From: Winslowiella toletana
Lineage (GTDB): Bacteria > Pseudomonadota > Gammaproteobacteria > Enterobacterales > Enterobacteriaceae
DNA length: 64,000 nt
Direction of reading: 5' to 3'
Assembly: GCF_032164335.1 (NCBI RefSeq)
Contig: NZ_CP134152.1
Coordinates: forward strand, 2,542,001 to 2,606,000
The number at the start of each line of letters is the position of its first letter. The first letter of the stretch is position 1. A program made the position numbers and the translations under genes. The notes under the pieces are model-generated. The model was not told where the DNA came from. It made no database searches and saw only the letters and a list, made by a program, of their open reading frames with translations. Shown in pieces: positions 1 through 8,665 of the stretch.

Positions 1-971
1 AGCGCCAGGTTGGCATTAAAACGGTCCATCAGCCAGCCGGCAAATAGCGAACCAAGGGTGCCACCGGCCTGATACATCGCGGTAACCAGCGCCGCCTGGG
101 TCACCGTCATGCCAATATCTTTTATCAATGATGGCAGCCAGCTGCCAATCAGATAGACCAGAAACAGCCCCATAAAGTAGCTGCCCCACAGCATCAGACT
201 GCCGGTCAGATACTTCCGTGAGATAACCGTACGCATCGCGCCCTGCTGCTGCACCTGCGCAGGTAACAGGAAACGCGCATCGGGCGGCGTACGCCCCGGC
301 ATCATCTTCTCGACAATTGCGCGGATTTTTTCCGCTGGCGCACCACGACTTAGCAGAAAGCGCACCGACTCCGGCAGATACTTGAGCAGAAACGGCATGA
401 CCAGTAGCGGCAATATTCCACCGAGCAACAGCACCGAATGCCAGCCAAATCGCGGAATTAACCAGGAGGCGGCAAAGCCACCGGCGGCGGCGCCAAAGGT
501 AAAACCGCAAAATACCACGGTAATAAGAAATGAGCGCTTTCGCTCCGGAGAGAACTCCGCCACCAGCGTGCCGACATTTGGCATCGCCGCACCTAATCCC
601 AGACCGGTTAAAAAGCGGAACAGCATCATTTGTTCAAGGTTTTGTGACAATGCGGTAGCCAGCGTCCACAGGCCAAAGAAAAATACGCTGCTAATAATGA
701 TGATCCGGCGACCAAAACGATCCGCCAGCGGGCCAGCAAACATCGCTCCCAGTGCCAGGCCGATAAGCGCGGCGCTAATCACGCCACCCAACTGGTGATT
801 CGTGACATCCCATGAGGCTTTCAGCGCCGGGGCGATAAAGCCCATCAGCGCGATATCCATACCATCCAGCGCTACCACGATAAAACAGAGCAGAATAATG
901 CGCTTTTGATAGCCGCTCATTACAGCTGTATTAATAAGCTGGCGAAGATCAATCGCCGGTGTGCTGCTCAC
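1..971 (-). CDS. MFS transporter, aromatic acid:H+ symporter (AAHS) type, 3' end cut by window edge
   Basis: About 323 N-terminal residues are visible and the rest lies off the left edge. I translated it from a GTG at 971, with AGGGAG about 8 nt upstream. The N-terminal segment has the AAHS hallmark around 'ALDGMDIALMGF' in TM1, followed by the MFS loop 2-3 motif 'GPLADRFGRR'. Several long hydrophobic segments follow. AAHS members (PcaK, MhpT, shikimate/quinate carriers) import aromatic or hydroaromatic acids with protons across the inner membrane. The nearby 3-dehydroshikimate dehydratase and PcaQ/GbpR-like LysR suggest quinate, shikimate or protocatechuate as substrate; that is inference from context. 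It is divergent from the downstream yddG-like gene. Confidence 0.85.
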   Translation of the reverse strand, partial: MSSTPAIDLRQLINTAVMSGYQKRIILLCFIVVALDGMDIALMGFIAPALKASWDVTNHQLGGVISAALIGLALGAMFAGPLADRFGRRIIIISSVFFFGLWTLATALSQNLEQMMLFRFLTGLGLGAAMPNVGTLVAEFSPERKRSFLITVVFCGFTFGAAAGGFAASWLIPRFGWHSVLLLGGILPLLVMPFLLKYLPESVRFLLSRGAPAEKIRAIVEKMMPGRTPPDARFLLPAQVQQQGAMRTVISRKYLTGSLMLWGSYFMGLFLVYLIGSWLPSLIKDIGMTVTQAALVTAMYQAGGTLGSLFAGWLMDRFNANLA

Positions 972-1171
972 GGTATAGCTCCCTGTAACGCCGAAACCTC
1001 CCTCACAAACGTCAGTCATAACATTCGTCAGGTTTCATCGAAAAAAAGTGAGCGCTATGATAACGGATTCATATGGACTTTGTCTGGTTCCGTTTTACCC
1101 TGTACTCTCTGAGCCGGGCTGAATGGGCTGACACGCTGTTTTACCGCTGAGGGCAAGAGGTTGTATAATAA

Positions 1172-2080
1172 ATGACACAAAAGAGAGCCACGCTGACTGG
1201 CCTGATCGCCATCCTGTTATGGAGCGCCATTGTCGGATTGATCCGCAGCGTCAGTGAAGGATTTGGCGCGGTAGGCGGCGCGGCAATGATCTATACGTTA
1301 AGTGCTTTACTGCTGCTTTTCACCGTCGGTTTTCCCAGAATCAACACCTTTCCCCGCGCCTATTTATTGATTGGCAGTCTGTTGTTTGTCAGTTATGAAC
1401 TGTGCCTTTCACTGTCACTGGGTTTCGCCAATACTCACACCCAGGCGATTGAGGTGGGTATGGTCAACTATCTCTGGCCCGCAATCACCGTCGTGCTGTC
1501 GATAGTGGTTAACCGGCAAAAGTTCAGCCTGTTGATTATTCCTGGTGTGCTGCTGGCGATTGCGGGTATCTGCCGCGTGCTCGGCGGCGAGCAGGCATTC
1601 TCATTCAGCCAGATCGCTGAAAATCTTCACAGCAATCCGTTAAGTTACGGCCTGGCATTTAGCGGTGCAGTCATCTGGGCAATCTATTGCGTTGTCACCC
1701 GGCGAATCGCCCAGGGCAGTAACGGCATTACGCTATTTTTTATCCTCACCGCCGTCACATTATGGATAAAATTTCTCTCCGCGCCGCAACCTGAGTTCGC
1801 GCTGAGCTCCACGGTGATAATTAATCTGCTGCTGGCAGCGTGCGCCATGGGATTCGGTTATGCCGCCTGGAATACCGGTATTTTGCACGGTAACGTGATG
1901 GTGCTGGCGACCGCCTGCTATTTTATTCCGGTGATCTCCTCCCTGCTTTCGGCCTTTATCCTCGACTCCACGCTGACATTATCCTTCTGGCAAGGGGCGG
2001 CGATGGTTAGCCTGGGATCCTTACTTTGCTGGTGGTCGACGCGGACCACCAAACCCGCGAAGTTAGCCCGAGAGGCATAA
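1172..2080 (+). CDS. yddG: Aromatic amino acid exporter YddG (EamA/DMT family)
   Basis: This 302-residue protein has ten predicted membrane segments in two EamA repeats. It aligns along its whole length, by recall, with E. coli YddG: N-terminal 'GLIAILLWSAIVGLIR', 'VSEGFGAVGGAA', central 'QAIEVGMVNYLWP' and C-terminal 'GSLLCWW'. YddG exports aromatic amino acids, and in Salmonella also affects paraquat export. The ATG at 1172 has AAGAGG about 13 nt upstream. The gene lies between the aromatic-acid importer (divergent) and the dehydroshikimate dehydratase (convergent, 30 nt gap). An exporter of aromatic metabolites beside an aromatic catabolic module may be functional coupling or chance. Confidence 0.88.
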   Translation: MTQKRATLTGLIAILLWSAIVGLIRSVSEGFGAVGGAAMIYTLSALLLLFTVGFPRINTFPRAYLLIGSLLFVSYELCLSLSLGFANTHTQAIEVGMVNYLWPAITVVLSIVVNRQKFSLLIIPGVLLAIAGICRVLGGEQAFSFSQIAENLHSNPLSYGLAFSGAVIWAIYCVVTRRIAQGSNGITLFFILTAVTLWIKFLSAPQPEFALSSTVIINLLLAACAMGFGYAAWNTGILHGNVMVLATACYFIPVISSLLSAFILDSTLTLSFWQGAAMVSLGSLLCWWSTRTTKPAKLAREA

Positions 2081-2110
2081 GCTGAAACTATCGTGCCCCT
2101 GATGTCGGCG

Positions 2111-2911
2111 CTATTCGCTTAATGACTTTTCCAGCGTCAGCAATGAGCGATAACCCTCTGCCGCGGTGCTGTGTCGCGGCGGCGTCGCCAGCTGTTCATT
2201 GAAAATTTCCAGTGACCAGGGTCCACGGTAGCCGTGTTGATGTAACTGACGGGCAAAACGTGTCAGATCAAAATCGCCCTGGCCAGGAAAACAGCGGTAA
2301 TGTCTGCTCCAGGTTAATACATCAAGGTTAAGCTGCGGTGCATCGGCAAACTGCACGAAGGTGATTTTCTCCGGCGGCACCCTGTCGAGCTGATTCAGCG
2401 TATCGCCACGTGACAGAATATGAAAGCTGTCGAGCACGATACCCAGACTGGGATGATTAACCGCTGCCACCCGCTGCCATGCCTGTTCCCAGCGGTTAAC
2501 ATGCTTGCCCCACGCCAGTGCCTCATAGCCCACTTCAACCTGAAAACTGCCGGCCAGTTCAGCCAACGCATGCAGATCGTCGATTTGCCGCTGCGCATCG
2601 CTGCTGCAGCCGTCACTGGCATTACTGCATAACAGCAATTTTTTACAGCCAAGCTCGTTCATCAGCGCCAGTTGCTGCCGTGCACGTGCCAGCTGATCGC
2701 CGGTTTCGCCCTCGAAATCGCGAAACGGCTGTAATAAGTCGATGCGCAAACCCCGTGTCTCAACCATCTTGCGCACTTCACTGGCGCTGCGTTTACTGTG
2801 AGACAAATCCTCTTCGAACAACTCAATACTGTCGAAGCCAGCTGCGGCAATGGCATCAAGTTTTTGTTCCAGCGTGCCGCTGACGGAAACAGTGGCGATA
2901 CAACGTTGCAT
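2111..2911 (-). CDS. quiC: 3-dehydroshikimate dehydratase, sugar phosphate isomerase/epimerase-like TIM barrel
   Basis: A 266-residue AP-endonuclease-2-type TIM barrel. The N-terminus 'IATVSVSGTLEQKLDAIAAAG' region, the metal-site strand 'VGYEALAWG', 'GIVLDSFHILSRG', 'VQFADAP', 'WSRHYRCFPGQG' and 'SLEIFN' are the conserved blocks of bacterial 3-dehydroshikimate dehydratases (QuiC/AsbF relatives). These convert 3-dehydroshikimate to protocatechuate in quinate/shikimate catabolism. Expected divalent-metal ligands are the Glu, Asp and second Glu in those blocks. It has only the barrel; the Pseudomonas QuiC1 form carries an extra HPPD-like C-terminal domain that is absent here. It is divergent from the LysR gene at 3154, which probably controls it. 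No protocatechuate ring-cleavage genes are in the window. Confidence 0.85.
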   Translation of the reverse strand: MQRCIATVSVSGTLEQKLDAIAAAGFDSIELFEEDLSHSKRSASEVRKMVETRGLRIDLLQPFRDFEGETGDQLARARQQLALMNELGCKKLLLCSNASDGCSSDAQRQIDDLHALAELAGSFQVEVGYEALAWGKHVNRWEQAWQRVAAVNHPSLGIVLDSFHILSRGDTLNQLDRVPPEKITFVQFADAPQLNLDVLTWSRHYRCFPGQGDFDLTRFARQLHQHGYRGPWSLEIFNEQLATPPRHSTAAEGYRSLLTLEKSLSE

Positions 2912-3052
2912 AATTTTTCTCCCTGGTGTGACAAAACATGGCGCGCCATAACGGGAGGTAGCATGTCGCGCTTTCTACTATAAGTTATCGTCATAAATAA
3001 GCGGCCCGTCAAATCCTGTCACCTGACGTAACGAGTTAATTCATGGTGATAT

Positions 3053-3105
3053 TTTGTGCAATCAACACAAATGTTAAATAAATTTTGCAATAAGGTTAAC
3101 AAAAT
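3053..3105. promoter_or_regulatory. Two inverted repeats in the quiC-lysR divergent promoter region
   Basis: The 242-nt gap between the dehydratase and LysR genes holds TTTGTG-N7-CACAAA (3053-3071) and ATTTTG-N12-CAAAAT (3082-3105). Both have perfect 6-bp arms and their centres lie about 32 bp apart. LysR regulators bind T-N11-A-like interrupted dyads near divergent promoters, so these are good candidate recognition and activation sites. Assignment to this regulator is inference. Confidence 0.5.
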
Positions 3106-3153
3106 CCACTCATCAGGCTTGCTTCCTTTCTTCAGACCTCACTACCCTGTGGT

Positions 3154-4077
3154 ATGGATAAAAATTACGTTTTTAATCAGCGCATTCGCTTGCGCCATCT
3201 ACATACCTTTGTCGCGGTTGCACAGCAGGGTACGCTGGGACGTGCGGCAGAGACGCTTAGTCTTAGTCAGCCAGCGTTATCCAAGACGCTGAATGAACTG
3301 GAGGAGCTGACCGGCACGCGCCTGTTTGAGCGTGGACGACTGGGCGCGCAGCTCACTACCATGGGTGAGCAGTTTCTTACCCACGCGGTAAAAGTGCTCG
3401 ACGCCCTGAACCATGCCGGCCAGTCATTTACCAGCGCGGTCAGCGATCAGCCGGTAGTGCTGCGGGTTGGTGCACTGACGACGGCAGCAATGGGTATGCT
3501 GCCGTCTATTCTCGACCGTTTTCATCAACTGCAACCACAGGCCACCGTGCAGGTCGCCACCCTGCATAACAATGTGTTAATCGCCGGATTAAAAGCGGGT
3601 GAGTTTGACGTTGGCATTGGCCGCATGGCCGACAGCGATATGATGGCAGGTTTAACCTACGAACTGCTGTTTCTAGAATCTTTACGTCTGGTCGTACGTC
3701 CGGACCATCCACTGTTAAGTGACAACGTCACGCTATCAAAAGCGCTGCAATGGCCGGTGGTGATCTCTCCGGAGGGGACGGCACCGCGTCGCATTGCTCA
3801 GGCGATGATGGATGAACAAGGCTGTACGTTACCCGCTAACTGTATCGAAACCTCTTCGACTTCGCTGGCGCGCCAGCTGGCGCAACGTTATGACTACGTG
3901 TGGTTTGTGCCCTCCGGCGCGATCAAGGAAGATTTGCTGCATCACTCTCTGGCAGCACTCCCCATTGCTTCACATGGCCCCGGGGAACCGGTGGGAATAA
4001 TGACGCGTTCTGGTAGCCAGCATTGCCTGAGTACTGAAATACTGCTGGCGACCATTCGCAAGTGTCATTCAGGTTGA
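3154..4077 (+). CDS. LysR-family regulator, PcaQ/GbpR-like
   Basis: A 307-residue LysR regulator. An N-terminal winged HTH (about residues 11-70) contains 'LRHLHTFVAVAQQGTLGRAA' and 'LSQPALSKTLNELEEL', with the substrate-binding domain after about residue 100. The 'RIRLRHLHTF' opening and 'LFERGRLGAQLT' resemble the PcaQ/GbpR group that activates protocatechuate and sugar-acid operons. It is divergent from the 3-dehydroshikimate dehydratase gene, with paired inverted repeats between them. Expected role: activation of the dehydratase, and possibly the transporter, in response to a pathway intermediate. The Shine-Dalgarno match is weak, so the start is less certain than the frame. Confidence 0.8.
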   Translation: MDKNYVFNQRIRLRHLHTFVAVAQQGTLGRAAETLSLSQPALSKTLNELEELTGTRLFERGRLGAQLTTMGEQFLTHAVKVLDALNHAGQSFTSAVSDQPVVLRVGALTTAAMGMLPSILDRFHQLQPQATVQVATLHNNVLIAGLKAGEFDVGIGRMADSDMMAGLTYELLFLESLRLVVRPDHPLLSDNVTLSKALQWPVVISPEGTAPRRIAQAMMDEQGCTLPANCIETSSTSLARQLAQRYDYVWFVPSGAIKEDLLHHSLAALPIASHGPGEPVGIMTRSGSQHCLSTEILLATIRKCHSG

Positions 4078-4104
4078 TTTAATCCGCCAACAGGTTTTAT
4101 TGCC

Positions 4105-5112
4105 TCAGGATTGACAGGGAAACTCAACAACCACTTTTCCTTTCGCATGCCCCCTGGCAAGCCAGGCAAGTGCAGCACGACTGTCGGAAAATGAGAATTT
4201 CCGGTCAATCACGGCGGTGATTTGTTTTGCATCAACCAGTGCGGCAATCTTTGCCAGGCGCTCGCCGTCAGGATGGACAAAAAGAAACGAATATCTGACC
4301 TGACGGCGAGCGGCCTGCGCGTTGACTTTGCGGCTCATCAGCCAGAACAGCGATTTCAACAGCAAATTCATTTTACGCTGCCGCGCAAACGGTAAATCCG
4401 GAGGGCCGACCAGCGAGACCACTTCTCCTCCAGGTTTGACAATATTCAACGCTTTTTCGATACCATCGCCTCGCACGGTGCCGAGCACCATATCGTAGTC
4501 GGAAAGTATCGATGCAAAATCCTGTTGCTGATAATCAATGATGTTACTGGCGCCCAGCCCCCTAACCAGCACGCTATTAGCCGCGCTGGTGGTAGTAGCC
4601 ACCGTGGCCCCCAGATGCACGGCGAGCTGAATCGCCAGAGTACCGATACCGCCTGAGCCAGCCGGGATAAACACCTTCTGCCCGGGTCTCAGCTTTGCCC
4701 TTTCAAAAGCCTGCCATGAGGTAAGGCTAACCATGGGAAGCGCAGCGGCCTCTGCGAAGTCGAGACTATCAGGCTTCAGTGCCGCAGCTGATTCCGGAAC
4801 CGCCACGTATTCAGCCAATGAGCCCTTATCCATATCAAATACGCTGGCATAAACCGCATCACCGACCCGGAAACGGGTGATGTTTTTACCGGTTTCCACC
4901 ACCACGCCAGCAAGATCACTGCCCAACACTGCCGGAAGCGTAAAATTAAGAATGGGTTTAAAAGTTCCTTTGGGAATCATACAGTCAATCTGGTTAAGGC
5001 CTGCGGCGCGTACCTGAACCAGAATCTCATTATCTTTAATCAACGGCCTCGGGATATCGGCGAAATCCAGCTGACCGGATTTGCTGTAACTTTTCAGCAC
5101 TAGCGCTTTCAT
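4105..5112 (-). CDS. NADP-dependent zinc-free MDR alcohol dehydrogenase / quinone oxidoreductase
   Basis: A 335-residue medium-chain dehydrogenase/reductase. The N-terminal GroES-like catalytic domain has 'AAGLNQIDCMIPKG' and 'GSDLAGVVVETG'; the Rossmann domain has 'AGSGGIGTLAIQLA' (about residues 150-165). Structural and catalytic zinc cysteines are absent, which places it with quinone/enone reductases. I chose the ATG at 5112 because AGGA lies 8 nt upstream, whereas the ATG at 5121 overlaps that AGGA. It is the last of three same-strand reductase genes (SDR, OYE, MDR) divergent from a TetR gene and converges on the LysR gene with a 27-nt gap. The substrate is probably an electrophilic carbonyl or quinone. 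Confidence 0.8.
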   Translation of the reverse strand: MKALVLKSYSKSGQLDFADIPRPLIKDNEILVQVRAAGLNQIDCMIPKGTFKPILNFTLPAVLGSDLAGVVVETGKNITRFRVGDAVYASVFDMDKGSLAEYVAVPESAAALKPDSLDFAEAAALPMVSLTSWQAFERAKLRPGQKVFIPAGSGGIGTLAIQLAVHLGATVATTTSAANSVLVRGLGASNIIDYQQQDFASILSDYDMVLGTVRGDGIEKALNIVKPGGEVVSLVGPPDLPFARQRKMNLLLKSLFWLMSRKVNAQAARRQVRYSFLFVHPDGERLAKIAALVDAKQITAVIDRKFSFSDSRAALAWLARGHAKGKVVVEFPCQS

Positions 5113-5221
5113 CGGTGTCATCCTTTCATGGTGCTCGGTGGCAGTCTGCCAGATATCAGCCAGCAGTATCCGTAAGGCTGACTGATATCTCTCTGTTTTA
5201 TCAGTTAAACAGGCGCAACAA

Positions 5222-6328
5222 CTAGTTCAGTGAGGCCAGGTCCTCGGCGCGGAAGCCGTGTAAATCTGCTGCCCGACCCGTGCGAACTTTCTGAACCCAG
5301 CCCGGGTCAGAGAGCAGCGCACGCCCTACCGCTATCAGGTCAAACTCCTCACGCTCCATGCGGGTGTAGAGGTTATCCAGCGCGGCAGTGCCGGAGCCTT
5401 GCCCACCAAAGGCTCCAAAGAAATCCCCGGACAGCCCGACAGAGCCCACGCTGATGGTGGCAGCACCGGTCAGCTTCTTCGCCCAGCCGGCGAAATTCAG
5501 ACCTTCGTTACCGTCCTGCTCAGGAAACTCCGGCTCCCAGAACCGGCGCTGAGAACAGTGCAGAATATCAACACCGGCCTCAACCAGCGGAGCCAGCCAC
5601 TCCGTCATTTCCTGAGGCGTATTGGCCAGACGCGCAGCATATTCCTGCTGCTTCCACTGGCTGACGCGCAGTATCAGCGGAAAATCTGCCCCGACGGCGT
5701 TACGCACCGCACGGACGATTTCTGCGGCAAAACGTGAGCGCTGTGCGATGGTGCTGCCGCCGAAAGCGTCAGTGCGCTGATTGGTCGCCGCCCAGAAAAA
5801 CTGATCAATAAGATAACCGTGTGCGCCATGAAGCTCTACGGTGTCAAATCCGAGGCGTTTAGCATCTGCCGCAGCCTGGGCAAACGCCGCGACGGTATCG
5901 GCAATGTCCTCTTCGCTCATGGCTACGCCGCGCGCATCACCAGGCCCGACCAGCCCAGAGGGACTTTCTACCGGTGCTTCCGGTTGCCACTCTCCGCCAC
6001 GGGTGGAGCCGGTATGCCAGATTTGCGGGCCGATTCGGCCACCCGCGCGGTGTACGACATCAGCAACCTGTTTCCAGCCTGCCAGCGACTCTTCACCGTG
6101 GAAAAACGGAATGCCCGGCATGTTACGTGATGCAGGACGATCCACCACCGTTCCTTCGGTCAGAATAAGCCCGGCTTCCCCTTCCGCGCGGCGGCGATAG
6201 TAATCTGCATTGGCTTCACCTGGCACGCCTGCCGGGGCCATACCCCGAGTCATCGGAGCCATTACGATACGGTTTGCCAGGGTCAGCCCCTTCAGGGTGA
6301 AGGGACTAAAAAGAATGTTGTCAGACAT
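5222..6328 (-). CDS. Old Yellow Enzyme family FMN ene-reductase (NADH:flavin oxidoreductase)
   Basis: This 368-residue protein is a complete OYE TIM barrel: 'LANRIVMAPMTRG' at the N-terminus, 'ELHGAHGYLIDQFF' carrying the substrate-binding His pair near residue 170, 'NQRTDAFGGS', and the FMN-phosphate end 'FDLIAVGRALLSDP'. OYEs reduce activated C=C bonds of enals, enones, quinones and nitroesters using NAD(P)H. The start has GAGGA about 10 nt upstream. It sits between the SDR (72 nt upstream) and MDR (109 nt downstream) genes on the same strand, a likely operon. The local TetR resembles regulators of NemA-type OYEs, suggesting control by electrophiles; this is inference. Confidence 0.88.
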   Translation of the reverse strand: MSDNILFSPFTLKGLTLANRIVMAPMTRGMAPAGVPGEANADYYRRRAEGEAGLILTEGTVVDRPASRNMPGIPFFHGEESLAGWKQVADVVHRAGGRIGPQIWHTGSTRGGEWQPEAPVESPSGLVGPGDARGVAMSEEDIADTVAAFAQAAADAKRLGFDTVELHGAHGYLIDQFFWAATNQRTDAFGGSTIAQRSRFAAEIVRAVRNAVGADFPLILRVSQWKQQEYAARLANTPQEMTEWLAPLVEAGVDILHCSQRRFWEPEFPEQDGNEGLNFAGWAKKLTGAATISVGSVGLSGDFFGAFGGQGSGTAALDNLYTRMEREEFDLIAVGRALLSDPGWVQKVRTGRAADLHGFRAEDLASLN

Positions 6329-6400
6329 AAAAAACTTTCCTCAAAAATCAGACAGAAAATTATCCGCAGCGGCCTCGCTGGCTGGCGCTGCGAAAGGAGT

Positions 6401-7192
6401 TTACTCGGAACTGTTGCGATAGCGTGGCGCAGGATGCTGCTGGCTAAATCCTGGCAGCATCGCCTGCCGGGATTGCTCATTAACGGTCCACTGATGTTCA
6501 TCGTAAAGAGGTGGAATTGTAACCGGCTCGCCACGGTCATAACCGACCAGGGCAGCGTCAACCAGCTCGTCAGCGTCCATCACGCCACTCATTGCATTGA
6601 CATCCACCCCTGAACGCTGCCAGATTTCCGTGCGAGTAGCGGCCGGCAGTACGGCCTGCACGTACACACCTTGCGGCCCCAACTCAATACTCAATCCCTG
6701 TGACAAAAATAGAATGAAGGCTTTGGTCGCGCCATAAACCGTCATGCCAAACTCAGGTGCCAGACCGACCACCGAACTAAGATTAATAATGCTGCCCTTT
6801 CCCGCCGCCGCAAGGCGCGGTGCCACGGCGTGTGCAAGGGTCAGCGCCGCTGACAGGTTCAGCGCGACCATGCGGTTTATATCAGCCGATGTCTGGCTGA
6901 TAAAAGAGCCTGACAGGCTCATGCCGGCGTTATTAACCAGAACGCCAATCCGCCGGTCGTCACGCAAACGCTGAGCCACCGCGTCCAGCTCTCCGGCTTG
7001 CGTGAGATCAGCCAGAATAATCTCTGCTTCGACGCCGTACTGTGCCTGGAGTTTTTTAGCCAGCGCTTCAAGACGGACAGCATCGCGCGCAACCAGAACC
7101 AGGTTGTGTCCACGGCTGGCAAAGCGATCTGCATATATAGCGCCAATACCGGTGGATGCGCCGGTTATCAGAACGGTAACGTTATCAGTCAT
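6401..7192 (-). CDS. Classical short-chain dehydrogenase/reductase
   Basis: A 263-residue SDR. It has the cofactor motif 'TGASTGIG' near residue 11, 'NNAG' near residue 88, the catalytic Ser in 'SIINLSSVVG' and the catalytic 'YGATK' (YxxxK) near residue 155. The start has GAGGA about 7 nt upstream. It is the promoter-proximal gene of the SDR-OYE-MDR cluster and is divergent from the TetR regulator 241 nt away. SDRs of this type reduce aldehydes or ketones with NADPH; together with an ene-reductase and an MDR the set could detoxify alpha,beta-unsaturated carbonyls. The exact substrate cannot be told from sequence. Confidence 0.85.
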   Translation of the reverse strand: MTDNVTVLITGASTGIGAIYADRFASRGHNLVLVARDAVRLEALAKKLQAQYGVEAEIILADLTQAGELDAVAQRLRDDRRIGVLVNNAGMSLSGSFISQTSADINRMVALNLSAALTLAHAVAPRLAAAGKGSIINLSSVVGLAPEFGMTVYGATKAFILFLSQGLSIELGPQGVYVQAVLPAATRTEIWQRSGVDVNAMSGVMDADELVDAALVGYDRGEPVTIPPLYDEHQWTVNEQSRQAMLPGFSQQHPAPRYRNSSE

Positions 7193-7255
7193 ATTTGTTC
7201 CTCAGATGAAAAAAAACGCGGAATGTGTTTTTTAAATGATGCTCGACATCTATAA

Positions 7256-7275
7256 TAAATGTCAATCGACATTTA
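7256..7275. promoter_or_regulatory. Palindromic operator candidate for the TetR regulator
   Basis: TAAATGTC-AATC-GACATTTA is a perfect 8-bp inverted repeat in the TetR/SDR divergent intergenic region. A further GACAT half-site lies just upstream at 7245-7249, so three half-sites occur within about 30 bp. Position and symmetry fit a TetR-family operator controlling both directions. Binding is inferred. Confidence 0.6.
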
Positions 7276-7433
7276 ATTAATCATTGAGTCACTCTGCGCC
7301 AGACAACATTTGATGCAATAAGTCCCCGTCGTACCCTCAGATACGGAGCACAGGGGTTCGGCGCTGGATATGTTAAGATCACGTCGCCACGGGCTTTACC
7401 GGGCGCCAGTTTTAAATTTATAGGGAGGAGAAA

Positions 7434-8009
7434 ATGGGTCGGGTATCAAAAGAGCAGATGGAGCGCAATCGCGACAACATTATCAAAACTTCTGCGCAGC
7501 TGTTCCGTGAACGTGGACTTGATGGCGTCAGCGTTAACGATATTATGGCGGCTGTCGGGCTGACGCACGGCGGGTTCTACGGCCATTTCAGCTCTAAAGA
7601 TGAGCTTGAGGCGCTGGCCTGCCAGCAGGCGTTCGCCAACACCAGTGCACTGCTTGCACAACGTGATATAAACAGTTTTCAACAGCTGGTTGAATACTAT
7701 CTTTCGCCCGTGCACAGAGACGATGCAGGCAACGGATGTGCCGTTACCGCACTGGCTTCAGATGTGCTGCGCAAGACGCCAGAAAAACCGGTGCGGGAAG
7801 TCTACACATCAGGCGTCAAGAAAATGGCGGCGCGTCTGGCCGCAGTGCCGGATAACGAACCGAGTCATCCGCCTTCCCGTCGTCATCTTGCCCAGCTTGC
7901 GCTGATGACCGGCGCGCTGATGCTGGCCAGAGCGACCGAAGGCGATGATATTTCTGAGCAGTTCCTCTCGGCAGCAAAACACTGTTTACTGGATTCGGAT
8001 CTTAGCTAG
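7434..8009 (+). CDS. TetR/AcrR-family transcriptional repressor
   Basis: A 191-residue TetR protein. The N-terminal HTH spans about residues 12-55: 'NIIKTSAQLFRERGLDGVSVNDI', then 'VGLTHGGFYGHFSSKDEL' as recognition helix. The C-terminal ligand-binding domain has two cysteines, in 'ACQQAF' and 'NGCAVTALASD', and one in 'KHCLLD'. It has the GGFYGHF signature of regulators of OYE/SDR genes. A strong GGAGGAG precedes the ATG. It is transcribed away from the SDR-OYE-MDR cluster and most likely represses it and itself through the palindrome at 7256. Cysteine-based sensing of electrophiles, as in NemR, is possible but not shown. Confidence 0.87.
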   Translation: MGRVSKEQMERNRDNIIKTSAQLFRERGLDGVSVNDIMAAVGLTHGGFYGHFSSKDELEALACQQAFANTSALLAQRDINSFQQLVEYYLSPVHRDDAGNGCAVTALASDVLRKTPEKPVREVYTSGVKKMAARLAAVPDNEPSHPPSRRHLAQLALMTGALMLARATEGDDISEQFLSAAKHCLLDSDLS

Positions 8010-8101
8010 TCAGCGATGCTGGCATTACGGTGAACGCCAGAGAAAATATCTCCTGTGGTGATAAAACGGCAGTTAACCCTTATTCATCCCAGTGACGCCT
8101 G

Positions 8102-8665
8102 CTATCGGCTGCGTTTAGCATGCCTTTCGCGGTTATCGTTGCGCGCCTGCTCGGTTTTACGCATGCCGACGTACAGCGCGCCACTGCCGCCATGCTGAGG
8201 TTGTGCCACGCAATACGCCTGCACATCGTCCAACTGCTGTAACCAGCGCGCGATATAGCTACGGATAATATTGGCGTGTGCGCGGTCATCGCGCCCTTTA
8301 CCGTGGATAATCAAAAGATTGCGCAGATTTTCCTTACGCGCTTCCAGCATAAATTTAAACAGCAACTGGCGACAACTCGCTACCGGCTGGCGGAGTAAAT
8401 TCAGGCTGGCATCCAGCTGATATTTACCCAGCCGCAGCTTATCGACCACCCCCTGCTGAATACCTTCGGCCGTAAACTCCAGCGGCTGACCAAGTGGTAT
8501 CACATCGATAAAACCCTCGATAAGAAAGTTATCCGGCGTTTCCGGCTGTTGCTGACGCACGGATTTTGTCCCCGGCGTGTGCAGCCAGTGAATCGTGGCA
8601 CACTCTTTCAGTGGCGTGACATCTTCCATGGCGTGTTTAAACAGATCGTTATCGTCAAGGTTCAT
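8102..8665 (-). CDS. smrA: Smr-domain DNA endonuclease SmrA (YdaL)
   Basis: 187 residues, matching E. coli SmrA end to end from 'MNLDDNDLF' to the shared C-terminus 'RHAKRSR'. The Smr domain (about residues 85-170) has 'LNLLRQPVASCRQ', the conserved 'LLIIHGKGRDD' strand-turn and 'HGGSGALYV'. Smr proteins are small nickases/endonucleases related to the MutS2 C-terminal domain; the cellular role of SmrA is unclear. I chose the ATG at 8665 because AGGAG is 5 nt upstream and E. coli starts at the same residue; the GTG two codons earlier overlaps the ribosome-binding site. Confidence 0.9.
   Translation of the reverse strand: MNLDDNDLFKHAMEDVTPLKECATIHWLHTPGTKSVRQQQPETPDNFLIEGFIDVIPLGQPLEFTAEGIQQGVVDKLRLGKYQLDASLNLLRQPVASCRQLLFKFMLEARKENLRNLLIIHGKGRDDRAHANIIRSYIARWLQQLDDVQAYCVAQPQHGGSGALYVGMRKTEQARNDNRERHAKRSR

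Noticed and set aside
906..1112. 68-residue plus-strand frame over the MFS start and yddG leader
   Set aside because: Overlaps the MFS coding start antisense, no ribosome-binding site, unlikely composition.
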